Origin: CAZYBO01 sp964645205
GTDB taxonomy: Bacteria; Pseudomonadota; Alphaproteobacteria; Rickettsiales; SXRF01
Assembly (NCBI GenBank): GCA_964645205.1
Contig: CAZYBO010000003.1
Coordinates: forward strand, 329,893-393,892
DNA length: 64,000 nt
Direction of reading: 5' to 3'
Shown: positions 7,220 to 15,357 of the stretch, in pieces
Layout: each line of letters opens with the position of its first letter
Numbering within the stretch: the stretch's first letter is position 1
The notes under the pieces: model-generated
Database searches by the model: none
Seen by the model: the letters and a program-made list of their open reading frames with translations, nothing else
What the model was told of the DNA's origin: nothing
Made by a program: the position numbers and the translations under genes

Positions 7220-8089
7220 TTAATGCGATAACAACAATGGGATATCAGCCTTTTGCAACATATATTCCGTCACGCCGCCTAGAATCATCTCACGAAACTG
7301 GCTGTGGCCATAAGCCCCCATCACCAGCAGGTCGGCGTGTAACTCTTTCGCGCGTGCGAGCAGCGACTCCGGCACGTCGCGCTGCCCGGTGGCGACCGCG
7401 ATACCTTGTGTATGGATTCCATGCGCAAGCAGATATTCCATCACGCCGCTTTCTCCTTCCAGATCGAAAACTTTGCCGGGTTCCTGTGCGGTGAGCACAA
7501 AGAGTTTCTCGGTATTGCGAATAAGCGGCAATGCGTTGTAAAGTGCCCGCGCGGCTTGCAGGCTGCCATCCCACGCTACCGCCACCGTTTTATCATTCCA
7601 ATCTCTCGGCATATCGCCATGCGTGGTCGGCATCACCAACACCGGACGCCCTGTATCGAACAATGCAGGCGTGATATAATCGTGCGTCGCCTTATCATCC
7701 ACGCCGCCTAAGACGACCAGATCGCTTGCACGCCCCTCACGCGCAATGGTAGCATCCACCAATCCAACTAGGTGGAGAAATCTGGCCGAAGCATGATGTG
7801 CAGGTGCATCTGGCTGATCCAGCGGCACATGATGCTTCGTCGCAAAGGAAGTAACATACTGCTTCGCTTTGTTCAGGCGCTCTTTATTTTCTTTTTCAAT
7901 GGCGGCGATAATTTCACCGCTGACGATGATTCCCTCGCCATAAAGCCCAACATAAGCGCTCGGCTCAGATGAAACATGCAGCACCCGAACCCGTGCACCA
8001 TGCGCCTTCCCCAACACCAACGCAGTATCCAACGCATTCAGCTCACTTTGCGAACCACCGAAAATACAGAGAATAGATTTAATGCTCAT
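7220..8089 (-). CDS. Universal stress protein with two Usp domains
   Basis: This 289-residue protein has two tandem UspA domains (about 3-147 and 155-289). The second ends with G-A-Y-G-H-S-Q-F-R-E-M-I-L-G-G-V-T, the G-2x-G-9x-G-(S/T) ATP-binding loop, so it probably binds ATP. The first is less conserved at the loop. It is followed by the nitroreductase gene with a few bases between. An Fnr-type box (8141-8156) is centred about 60 bp upstream, which suggests induction when oxygen falls. Confidence 0.88.
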   Translation of the reverse strand: MSIKSILCIFGGSQSELNALDTALVLGKAHGARVRVLHVSSEPSAYVGLYGEGIIVSGEIIAAIEKENKERLNKAKQYVTSFATKHHVPLDQPDAPAHHASARFLHLVGLVDATIAREGRASDLVVLGGVDDKATHDYITPALFDTGRPVLVMPTTHGDMPRDWNDKTVAVAWDGSLQAARALYNALPLIRNTEKLFVLTAQEPGKVFDLEGESGVMEYLLAHGIHTQGIAVATGQRDVPESLLARAKELHADLLVMGAYGHSQFREMILGGVTEYMLQKADIPLLLSH

Positions 8090-8140
8090 AGGAATGCCCT
8101 TTCATTTCTGAGCACCCTAGCTGGAGACAAGTCAATTGCG

Positions 8141-8156
8141 TTTGATTGCAGTCAAA
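8141..8156. promoter_or_regulatory. Fnr/FixK-type box upstream of uspA-like gene
   Basis: TTTGATTGCAGTCAAA is identical to the box at 1749-1764. It is centred about 60 bp upstream of the universal stress protein start codon. Confidence 0.72.
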
Positions 8157-8588
8157 ACGACTACACCAAAGAACCTCTCGCTGTTTAGCGAAAGCATCTC
8201 CCTGAAAAATCAAAATAATTCCCTGCTGGCAACTTTAGGGAATTTTTGAGAAAGCTTTGATTGAGCCAGCAACACAGAGCGATAAAATGCACTATAAAAA
8301 CAAATCTCGCTGCTATTTCGTGTATTTTCCCTGTAAATCGGCTGTTATCAGGGAATTACTGATGGCAAGGAGATCAATCTAATGTTGCTCCACCATTTCT
8401 TTTAGACCCCTATATCCATACGCCACCGGCGAGATGTATATGACGACTAAGCTGGCTGGAAGCCACACTCGCTGAAATAGCCCCACCCTGCAGCCATCGT
8501 AAAAACCCCTTCCGACACCGGAACGATTTATACATAAATCGTTAACCTATTTGGGCTATAGCTTGGCGTAACTGTATCATTTTTAGAA
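8157..8588. other. Non-coding stretch with TTCCCTG-rich decayed element
   Basis: No convincing gene is seen here. Bases 8200-8365 contain several TTCCCTG / CAGGGAATT motifs in both orientations, spaced 20-60 bases apart. This resembles decayed non-coding repeats seen beside genes in other alphaproteobacterial genomes (recalled, not searched). The right part holds a perfect palindrome at 8522-8543, listed separately. Confidence 0.4.
8522..8543. promoter_or_regulatory. Perfect 22-bp palindrome, candidate operator
   Basis: AACGATTTAT and ATAAATCGTT are exact reverse complements separated by AC. The site is 55 bases upstream of the open frame starting at ATG 8598. It is not followed by a T-run on the plus strand, so a protein-binding site is more likely than a terminator. 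Confidence 0.4.
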
Positions 8589-8597
8589 GTGCTGCAT

Positions 8598-8759
8598 ATG
8601 TGCGCAGACATTGTCCCGATCAGAGGCGATCATTCTGACACGAGCGTACCGGAACCGGACGCCGCCCGCCGCAGTCCCCCAAAGCCCGATTACGGCACGC
8701 GCATGGTCGTGGCGCTCCGCCAGATGGCGCAATATCTCGATATGAATAACCGGTATCTG
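8598..8759 (+). CDS. Open frame running into assembly gap (partial)
   Basis: Fifty-four codons from ATG 8598 are open until the N run. The peptide is polar and proline-rich, then R-M-V-V-A-L-R-Q-M-A-Q-Y-L-D-M-N-N-R-Y-L. It could be the cytoplasmic start of the chemotaxis receptor after the gap or the start of a separate protein. Its frame differs from the receptor frame if the gap is really 100 bases, but 100 N is usually a placeholder. Confidence 0.35.
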
Positions 8760-8859
8760 NNNNNNNNNNNNNNNNNNNNNNNNNNNNNNNNNNNNNNNNN
8801 NNNNNNNNNNNNNNNNNNNNNNNNNNNNNNNNNNNNNNNNNNNNNNNNNNNNNNNNNNN
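8760..8859. other. Assembly gap (100 N)
   Basis: Exactly 100 N, the usual placeholder for a gap of unknown size. It removes the N-terminus, and probably the first membrane helix, of the chemotaxis receptor. Confidence 0.99.
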
Positions 8860-10918
8860 ATCTGTTGTCACCATGGAAACACTTTCAGCGTTGGAGAAAA
8901 TACGCGAAAGCTCTATGCACAGCGTAGAAACCGCTGCGCAAACGATCAACGAAGTGATCGACCGCAATCTCTTCGAGCGTTACGGCGACGTGCAGGCCTT
9001 CACCTATAACGCAGCCGTATACGAGCCGGCCAACTGGGGCACTCCCGGCGAAACAAATCCTCTGGTCGTCTCCATGAATCGCTATATGAAAGCCTACGGT
9101 CTCTACAAAATCATGATGCTGGTGGGCAATGATGGTAGGCTTTTGGCGGTGAACACTCGCAACAGCCTCGGCGAGCCGCTGGATACCGCCGCCCTGTACA
9201 AGCATAATTACGCGCAGGAAAAATGGTTTGCGGACGCAGCCGCGGGTAAGTTCCTGCAAGGCACAAACGGCTTGACCGGCACAGCCGTGCAACAACCGCA
9301 AGTTAGTTCCGTTGTTGCAGATATATATAAAAGCGACGGGTACAGCATCGCATTTTCAGCCCCGGCCATCAGCCCGGAAGGAAAGACGATCGGTGTGTGG
9401 GTCAATTTCGCGGATTTCGGGTTGGTGGAAGATATCATCAGCCAGCAATACGCAAACCTTTCCAAAACGCTGTGGAGCGAGCTTGAAATCACTGTCCTTG
9501 ACCCAACGGGCACCGTCATCGTTGATTACGATTCCGAACGTGTAAAGGGTGCAAAATACGTGCGCGACCTTAACGTAGTAGGAAAGTTCAACTTAGTTGA
9601 GAAAAAACTGTCCACGGCGATCAAAGCCGTAAAGGGAGAGCAAGGCAGTGAAGTAGCTGTACACGCACGTAAAGGCATCGAACAGGTGGGTGGTTATGCG
9701 CACAGCCTAGGCGCTTACGATTACCCGGGGCTTGGTTGGTCAATACTCCTGAGGGTTCCCAGTGAAGTTGCCTTCGGCACTTTACACGATATGCAAGAAT
9801 TATTGCTTATCACGCTTGCCGTTATAGTTGGGTCTTCGCTTCTCATTTCAATCTGGATCGGCATAATGGCTGCCAAGCCCGTAAAAACCCTTGCCGGGCT
9901 GGTTGAACGGCTTGCGGGAGGCGACAAGAGCATCACCGTGCCGATGACCAACCGCTTCGATGAACTTGGCGACATCGCACGCGCCACACAGATATTCAAG
10001 GACAATGCGCTAAAGCTCGATAAAATGACCGAGGAACAGGAGGAACTTAAGAAAAAAGCAGAGATAGAGAAAAAAGCGAGCCAGGAAAAAATCGCTACCG
10101 ATTTCGAGGATAGCGTAAAAGGCATCGTAAATATCGTAGCCTCAGCCGCGACGGAACTTTCTCACACCGCGCAGGAAATGGCGCAATCGATCGTGAAAAG
10201 CTCTCAACTTGCGATGGGTGCCACCGATGCGGCGACCCGGACATCAGCAAACGTGCAGACCGTTGCCTCCGCTTCCGAAGAATTGTCGGCGTCGGTGAAA
10301 GAGATCTCCAGCCAGTTGCAAAAAACCAGCCAGCTTGTCACACAGTCGAGGCAGAAGGCCGAGAACGCGGATACTCTTGCATCCGCACTCACCGTTGCTT
10401 CCGATAAGGTTGCCGGGGCGATGGAAATGATTTCCAGCATCGCAGGCCAGATCAACCTGCTCGCACTGAACGCCACCATCGAGTCCGCGCGTGCAGGCGA
10501 CGCCGGCAAAGGTTTCGCGGTCGTAGCCAGCGAGGTTAAAAGCCTCGCCAGCCAGACCGATAAATCGGTCGCGGAGATTCAGGGTGTTATCGTGGAAATG
10601 CGTAATGCTTCAAGCGCTATCATTTCCGCGCTGAACGAGATCAAGTCATCCGTCAGCTCGATTACGGAAGCGACGACCAGCGTGGCTTCGGCAGTGGAAG
10701 AACAATCCGCCACCACTAATGAAATCGCAAGGAATATGCAGACGGCAGCAACAGGAACCCAGACTATTACCGACAATTTGGGCAATGTCAGCGCATCCTC
10801 CTCGCAGGCGGGTGTAGCAGCGGATCAAATGCTGCAAGCCACGCAGGAACTATCCAAGCAAGCCGAAGGACTCAACACGCAGGTCAACAATTTCCTGCAG
10901 AAGATCCGCGCAGCCTGA
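8860..10918 (+). CDS. Methyl-accepting chemotaxis protein (N-terminus lost in gap)
   Basis: The readable part is 685 codons. It has a large extracytoplasmic sensor resembling a double-Cache domain, one visible membrane helix (about residues 302-322 counted from ATG 8873), a HAMP segment, and a long coiled-coil signalling domain. The tip reads I-A-G-Q-I-N-L-L-A-L-N-A-T-I-E-S-A-R-A-G, the CheA/CheW-contact hairpin. The first membrane helix must lie in the gap, because the codons just after it already read as the helix entering the sensor. ATG 8873 is only an internal methionine. A G+C-rich hairpin follows the stop. It should feed the Che proteins encoded from 15358 to 20822. Confidence 0.9.
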
Positions 10919-10934
10919 GCACAGAGACGATATG

Positions 10935-10965
10935 GGAGGTGGCGTAGCACCCGCGCGCCACCTCC
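10935..10965 (+). terminator. Hairpin after chemotaxis receptor gene
   Basis: A 10-bp G+C-rich stem (10935-10944 with 10956-10965) lies 16 bases after the stop. The following TGCTTGTC is only weakly T-rich, so termination may be partial. Confidence 0.5.
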
Positions 10966-10983
10966 TGCTTGTCAGCGAAACAC

Positions 10984-11026
10984 ATATACCCTATACAGAT
11001 ATTCTAAACTTTACAGAGGGGTATAT
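10984..11026. promoter_or_regulatory. Inverted repeat at CsoR-like gene, candidate operator
   Basis: ATATACCC (10984-10991) and GGGTATAT (11019-11026) are exact reverse complements 27 bases apart. A-T ends with a G-tract resemble operators of the CsoR/RcnR family. The right arm covers the ribosome site and the A of the start codon, which fits autoregulation. Confidence 0.45.
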
Positions 11027-11327
11027 GAAAAAAAGCAAAAAGAAGCAGGCGACCTACGCTGAAATCGATTGCAGCAGCGAGATGAAGCGGCTTAATCGCA
11101 TCGTCGGGCAGATTGAAGGCATTCGTAAAATGCTGGATGAACAACGCAAACTCAATGACGTGCTCACCCAGTGCAAGGCGGTGCAGTCGGCAATGAAATC
11201 CATTGAAGCGCGAATTTTCAGGGCATATATCGAATCGTCGCTGGAAGAAATCACCAAGATCGGCAAAAAGAAAAACCGTCAGCAGAAGCTGGCCGAACTG
11301 CAGGAATTATACAAGCAAGCAAGCTAG
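11025..11327 (+). CDS. CsoR/RcnR-family repressor lacking usual metal ligands
   Basis: This 100-residue all-helical protein has the family core R-L-N-R-I-V-G-Q-I-E-G-I-R-K-M-L followed by D-V-L-T-Q-C-K-A-V-Q-S-A-M. Aligned by eye with CsoR, the Cys-His-Cys copper ligands are replaced by Leu43, Tyr68 and Ser72, while a cysteine appears at position 50 and another at 16. It may sense something else, or use different ligands. I take ATG 11025 because GAGGGG lies 5-10 bases before it and the N-terminus is lysine-rich as is common; a longer frame would start inside the upstream hairpin. No metal exporter is adjacent. Confidence 0.8.
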   Translation: MKKSKKKQATYAEIDCSSEMKRLNRIVGQIEGIRKMLDEQRKLNDVLTQCKAVQSAMKSIEARIFRAYIESSLEEITKIGKKKNRQQKLAELQELYKQAS

Positions 11328-12598
11328 CGCAACCGGCGGATATACAGCGCCACCAATCCGTTTAGCACCCCTACCGTAAGGAATACTTCCGGCACGGTGA
11401 ATTCCTCTTTCAGCATCCACACTGTCACCACGGCGGCGACCACCATGAAAACGGCATTCACCACGTTATTAGTGGCGATGGTGCGCGCGCGGGACTCCGG
11501 TTCGCTATCATGCTGCATGATGGCGTAAAGCGGCACCACATATACGCCCGCGCAGGCGGCGAAGGCGAATAAATCGAACATGATGCGCCAGCTCCACGGC
11601 TGCGCAAGGAATGTCCATGCGCCCATCAACGTGCCGTCCGCAGCGGGCACGATGCCGCGGCTGGCGAAAAACAGGTCGATAGTGACAATCGTCATGCCGA
11701 ACGCAGCGGATGCCACATAAGTGCTTTTCACCTCGCCTCGCAGCAAGCGGTTGCAAAGCGCCGAGCCAACGCCGATGCCTACCGAAAACATCGTAAGGAA
11801 AAGCGTCACCACCGTTTCGTCCGCGTGGATTACGTCCTTAGCATAGGCAGGAAATTGCGAGAGGAACGTAGCGCCGACCAGCCAGAACCATGAGATACCG
11901 AGGATGCTGCGAAACACGCGTGGGTTTTTGCGGTCGTGGTCGATAATGCGCCAGGTTTCGCGCGCGATGTTCCAGCCGATTTTCAATTGCGGCATTGGCG
12001 CGGGTGCGGTGGGTATGAAACGGCTGGCGATATACCCTAGCAGCGCGCAACTCATCATCGCCGCCGATATAAGGTGTGCGCCCGAATCCTGCATGATAAG
12101 CAGCCCGCCTAAAATCGTTCCCGCGAGAATGGCAAGAAACGTGCCCGCCTCGATATAGCCGTTACCCGCAATCAGCTCATCATCCTGCAGATGCTGGGGG
12201 AGCAGCGCGTATTTAATTGGTCCAAAAAACGTCGCCTGCACCCCCATGCAGAAAAGAATAAACAGTAGGAAATACGTGCTGCCAATATAAAATCCGACAG
12301 CAGCTAACCCCATGAATATGATTTCGGCAATCTTGGTTATACGCGCCATTTTCGCGCGGTCGTACTTGTCGGCCAGTTGCCCGGCGGTAGCGGAAAAAAA
12401 GAAATAGGGCGCAATAAACAGAGCGCCTGCCATTGTTACGAGTATTTGCGCGTTGCCGCCGCTCTCCCCCGCCGCTTTGAAAGCGATAAGCATGACTAAT
12501 GCGTTTTTCAACACATTGTCGTTAAAAGCTCCAAGAAATTGCGTGAGGAACAGAGGAAGAAATCGGCGCGTTTTCAAAAGCGAGGTTTTTTTCTGCAT
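11324..12598 (-). CDS. MFS transporter, lysophospholipid transporter type
   Basis: This 424-residue protein has about 12 membrane helices. The start F-L-P-L-F-L-T-Q-F-L-G-A-F-N-D-N-V-L-K-N-A-L resembles the MFS domain found fused to, or beside, acyl-ACP:lysophospholipid acyltransferases (the LplT group). The loop G-Q-L-A-D-K-Y-D-R-A-K-M is the usual MFS A-motif. No acyltransferase is attached or adjacent here, so the substrate is uncertain. The last four bases overlap the convergent CsoR-like gene. It is 17 bases downstream of fliJ. Confidence 0.78.
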   Translation of the reverse strand: MQKKTSLLKTRRFLPLFLTQFLGAFNDNVLKNALVMLIAFKAAGESGGNAQILVTMAGALFIAPYFFFSATAGQLADKYDRAKMARITKIAEIIFMGLAAVGFYIGSTYFLLFILFCMGVQATFFGPIKYALLPQHLQDDELIAGNGYIEAGTFLAILAGTILGGLLIMQDSGAHLISAAMMSCALLGYIASRFIPTAPAPMPQLKIGWNIARETWRIIDHDRKNPRVFRSILGISWFWLVGATFLSQFPAYAKDVIHADETVVTLFLTMFSVGIGVGSALCNRLLRGEVKSTYVASAAFGMTIVTIDLFFASRGIVPAADGTLMGAWTFLAQPWSWRIMFDLFAFAACAGVYVVPLYAIMQHDSEPESRARTIATNNVVNAVFMVVAAVVTVWMLKEEFTVPEVFLTVGVLNGLVALYIRRLR

Positions 12599-12615
12599 AC
12601 GGGTATGAGGTATAT

Positions 12616-13044
12616 TTATGAGGTTGATTCGTTTTCTTTGCGGCGATGCTGCTGACCTGCGATTTCGTCGAGCATTACCGTTTCGCGGCGACTGCGTTTT
12701 TGCTCTTCCTTGCGCTTGAATGACGCCAGCGCAAGCTCATATTTTTTTAGCTCGCCAAAAGCAACGGCGATTTCGTCGGCAAGTTTGGCTATCTGTGTAT
12801 CCAGTGTTTTCACCTCCTGCGCGATCTGCTCCTGCCTCGCCTTGATGCGCTTAGAGAAGTCGCCGAAGAAGCGCGCCATCTCCGGCTGCGAAGTCGCCAT
12901 ATCCATTTCCCGCTGCAATTCCTCCTGCAAGCGAGATGACAACAGCAGCATCTGGCTCTTCTGCCCCTCCAGCGCAGCCACCTTGCGGCGCAATTCGTCG
13001 AGCGAGCGCTTGCTCAGCTTGATGAGCGTGGAAAGCCCCTTCAT
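12616..13044 (-). CDS. fliJ: Flagellar export chaperone FliJ
   Basis: This 142-residue protein is almost wholly alpha-helical and rich in charged heptads, with one long coiled coil (about 12-115). Length, composition and position overlapping the end of fliI by four bases (ATGA) fit FliJ, which couples the FliI ATPase to the export gate. FliJ sequences diverge strongly, so context carries much of this call. Confidence 0.75.
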   Translation of the reverse strand: MKGLSTLIKLSKRSLDELRRKVAALEGQKSQMLLLSSRLQEELQREMDMATSQPEMARFFGDFSKRIKARQEQIAQEVKTLDTQIAKLADEIAVAFGELKKYELALASFKRKEEQKRSRRETVMLDEIAGQQHRRKENESTS

Positions 13045-14396
13045 GATTTCATCGCGCGCCAGTTAGGGAGCCCCAGTACGGCGGCAAGTTCGTCATACCC
13101 CTTGTCGAGGGTTGTTTTTTCGTCTTTACGCTGGCGCAGGAAATTTTCCAACGCGGGGTAATATTGGATAGCCTGATCGACGCCGGGATCGCTACCCTTG
13201 CGATAAGCGCCAAGGCGAATCATCTCCGCCATATTTTCATATGTGGACAGTAAGGTGCGCGCCACCTGCACCAGCGCGTTTTCCTGCTCGGAATTACAGT
13301 CGGGCATAGTGCGCGAAACACTGCGCAGAATATTCACTGCGGGAAAACGCCCCCGCTCGGCGATTTCACGGTCGAGTATAATATGCCCGTCGAGAATCCC
13401 TCGCACGGTATCGGATACGGGCTCGTTCGTATCGTCCCCCTCCACCAGCACGGTAAACAGCCCGGTGATAGACCCTTGCCCAGCCTTGCCAGGCCCAGCC
13501 CGTTCCAGCAATTTCGGCAACTCCGCAAACACAGTGGGCGTATACCCCTTACTGGTAGGGGGTTCCCCTGCCGATAAGCCGATTTCGCGCTGCGCCATCG
13601 CAAAGCGCGTGACGCTATCCATCAGGCACAATACGTCTTTGCCTTGATCGCGGAAATACTCGGAGATGGACATGGTAAGATAAGCGCACTGCCTGCGCAG
13701 CAGCGCGTATTCGCTCGACGTGGCTACCACGATAACCGAGCGTTTCAGCCCCTCCTCGCCGAGATCATCCTCGATGAACTCCTGTAATTCGCGCGACCGT
13801 TCGCCCACGAGCCCGATGACGTTAACGTCCGCCTGCGAGTTGCGCGCCAGCATCGACATGAGGATGGATTTCCCCACCCCGGAGCCAGCGAAAATACCCA
13901 TGCGCTGGCCGCGGCAACACGACAGGAAAGTATTAACTCCGCGTATGCCAAGATTCAGCTTTCCCTTAACGCGCTGGCGCTCGTGCGCCTCCGGCGGCTT
14001 ATTTCGCAGCGGGTATGGGATACCCCCCTTGGGTAACGCCCCCTTGCCGTCCACGGGCTCGCCAAGGGCATTGACCACACGCCCGAGCCACGCTTCGCTC
14101 GGATAGCAAACGGAGGCATTTTCCAATAAAATAGCGCGGGCACCCGACCCGATGCCCTCCAAACCGCCAAAAGGCATTAATAATGTCTTGTTTTCCCGAA
14201 ATCCGACGACCTCGGCCATAACCTCGGGGCATTCCCCGCCCATGCCCTTCTGACCCACGATCCGGCAGCGGGCGCCGATACTCAACACCCGTTCCATTCC
14301 TACGCATTCGATCAACATTCCCAACAGGGCGGTCACCGTGCCGGAAACCGTAACATCCTGTATATTGCTTATTTCTTCGAGGCGTAATTGTGACAC
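13041..14396 (-). CDS. fliI: Flagellar type III export ATPase FliI
   Basis: This 451-residue protein has the F1-beta-like fold. The Walker A loop reads G-I-F-A-G-S-G-V-G-K-S, the Walker B region V-L-C-L-M-D-S-V-T-R-F-A, and S-A-G-E-P-P-T-S-K-G-Y-T-P-T-V-F follows, as in FliI/YscN proteins. It powers flagellar substrate export at the cytoplasmic side of the basal body. It is transcribed away from ctrA; the 176-base spacer between the two holds a CtrA box. fliJ follows with a four-base overlap. Confidence 0.95.
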   Translation of the reverse strand: MSQLRLEEISNIQDVTVSGTVTALLGMLIECVGMERVLSIGARCRIVGQKGMGGECPEVMAEVVGFRENKTLLMPFGGLEGIGSGARAILLENASVCYPSEAWLGRVVNALGEPVDGKGALPKGGIPYPLRNKPPEAHERQRVKGKLNLGIRGVNTFLSCCRGQRMGIFAGSGVGKSILMSMLARNSQADVNVIGLVGERSRELQEFIEDDLGEEGLKRSVIVVATSSEYALLRRQCAYLTMSISEYFRDQGKDVLCLMDSVTRFAMAQREIGLSAGEPPTSKGYTPTVFAELPKLLERAGPGKAGQGSITGLFTVLVEGDDTNEPVSDTVRGILDGHIILDREIAERGRFPAVNILRSVSRTMPDCNSEQENALVQVARTLLSTYENMAEMIRLGAYRKGSDPGVDQAIQYYPALENFLRQRKDEKTTLDKGYDELAAVLGLPNWRAMKS

Positions 14397-14504
14397 GGCC
14401 TAACCTTTACCATTTGACATCTGCCGAATACTCGCTTACAAGCAACTATAGGCTTTTTATTTAGAAAATCACATATAAAGATTGTATACCTAATCTTTTT
14501 GTGG

Positions 14505-14519
14505 TTAACTAAAAATTAA
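14505..14519. promoter_or_regulatory. CtrA binding box in fliI-ctrA spacer
   Basis: TTAACTAAAAATTAA is an exact TTAA-N7-TTAA CtrA site. It lies 53 bases upstream of the ctrA start codon and about 108 bases upstream of fliI. It suggests autoregulation of ctrA and possible control of fliIJ. Confidence 0.72.
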
Positions 14520-14572
14520 ATAGTTAATGATTTGTCTGTAAGGGCAAATTAATGCTTTAGGGAGATGAGGCT

Positions 14573-15298
14573 ATGCGCGTTTTACTGGTAGAAGATGATT
14601 CATCAACAGCCAAAGCGATCGAGCTGTCCCTCGCCTCGGAAGGCATTATCTGCGACACTACGCAGTTAGGTGAAGAAGGGCTGGAAATTGGCAAGCTCTA
14701 TGATTACGACATCATTATCCTCGACCTGATGCTGCCCGATATTGACGGGTATGAAGTGCTGCGCCGCTTCCGTGCCGCGCGCGTCACTACCCCGATCCTT
14801 ATTCTTTCCGGCCTTTCCGGTCCTGACCAGAAGATCAAGGGTCTCGGCTATGGCGCCGATGATTACCTGACCAAGCCCTTCAACAAGGGCGAGCTGATTG
14901 CCCGTATTCAAGCGATCGTGCGCCGCTCGAAGGGACATTCCGAATCCATCATTCGCACAGGCAAGCTGTCGGTGAACCTCGATACGCGCTCTATCGAAGT
15001 AGACGGCAAGCCCCTGCACCTGACCAGCAAGGAATATAGTATCCTTGAGCTGCTCTCGCTGCGCAAGGGCACCACGCTGACGAAAGAAATGTTCCTCAAC
15101 CATCTTTATGGCGGGATTGACGAACCGGAACTGAAGATCATCGACGTATTCGTGTGCAAGCTGCGCAAGAAGCTCGCCACCGCCGCCGATGGTGAAAACT
15201 ATATCGAAACGGTCTGGGGTCGCGGCTATGTGCTGAAAGACCCTGATCAGGCAGCCCAGTCCGCCGCTGAAAAAGCACGCGCGAACGAAGTCGCTTAG
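14573..15298 (+). CDS. ctrA: Cell-cycle response regulator CtrA
   Basis: This 241-residue OmpR-type regulator has a receiver domain (1-120) with Asp51 as phosphate acceptor, Lys101, and a winged-helix DNA-binding domain (about 128-225). The output-domain stretch L-T-S-K-E-Y-S-I-L-E-L-L-S-L-R-K-G and the segment G-Y-G-A-D-D-Y-L-T-K-P-F-N-K-G-E-L are close to CtrA of other alphaproteobacteria. CtrA receives phosphate from CckA through ChpT and controls flagellar and division genes. chpT lies six kilobases away. The C-terminal 16 residues are an Ala/Glu-rich extension. A CtrA box lies upstream; a bidirectional terminator follows. Confidence 0.95.
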   Translation: MRVLLVEDDSSTAKAIELSLASEGIICDTTQLGEEGLEIGKLYDYDIIILDLMLPDIDGYEVLRRFRAARVTTPILILSGLSGPDQKIKGLGYGADDYLTKPFNKGELIARIQAIVRRSKGHSESIIRTGKLSVNLDTRSIEVDGKPLHLTSKEYSILELLSLRKGTTLTKEMFLNHLYGGIDEPELKIIDVFVCKLRKKLATAADGENYIETVWGRGYVLKDPDQAAQSAAEKARANEVA

Positions 15299-15320
15299 GA
15301 TTTCTCCTCGGTTACACACT

Positions 15321-15351
15321 AAAAAAACCAGCCTCCGGGCTGGTTTTTTTA
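15321..15351. terminator. Bidirectional terminator between ctrA and cheR
   Basis: AAAAAAACCAGCC pairs with GGCTGGTTTTTTT around a 4-5 base apex. It has A and T runs on both sides, so it can stop both ctrA (plus) and the che operon (minus). Confidence 0.9.
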
Positions 15352-15357
15352 TACCTG

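Noticed and set aside
8589..8927. A continuous 112-residue protein reading through the N run.
   Set aside because: The part after the gap in that frame is out of frame with the clear chemoreceptor sequence; the Ns carry no information.
14666..15319. Long minus-strand open frame under ctrA, and similar long frames opposite cheA, guaB and pccA.
   Set aside because: They are mirror frames of strongly conserved genes, with compositions typical of antisense reading in G+C-rich codons and no ribosome sites or family matches.
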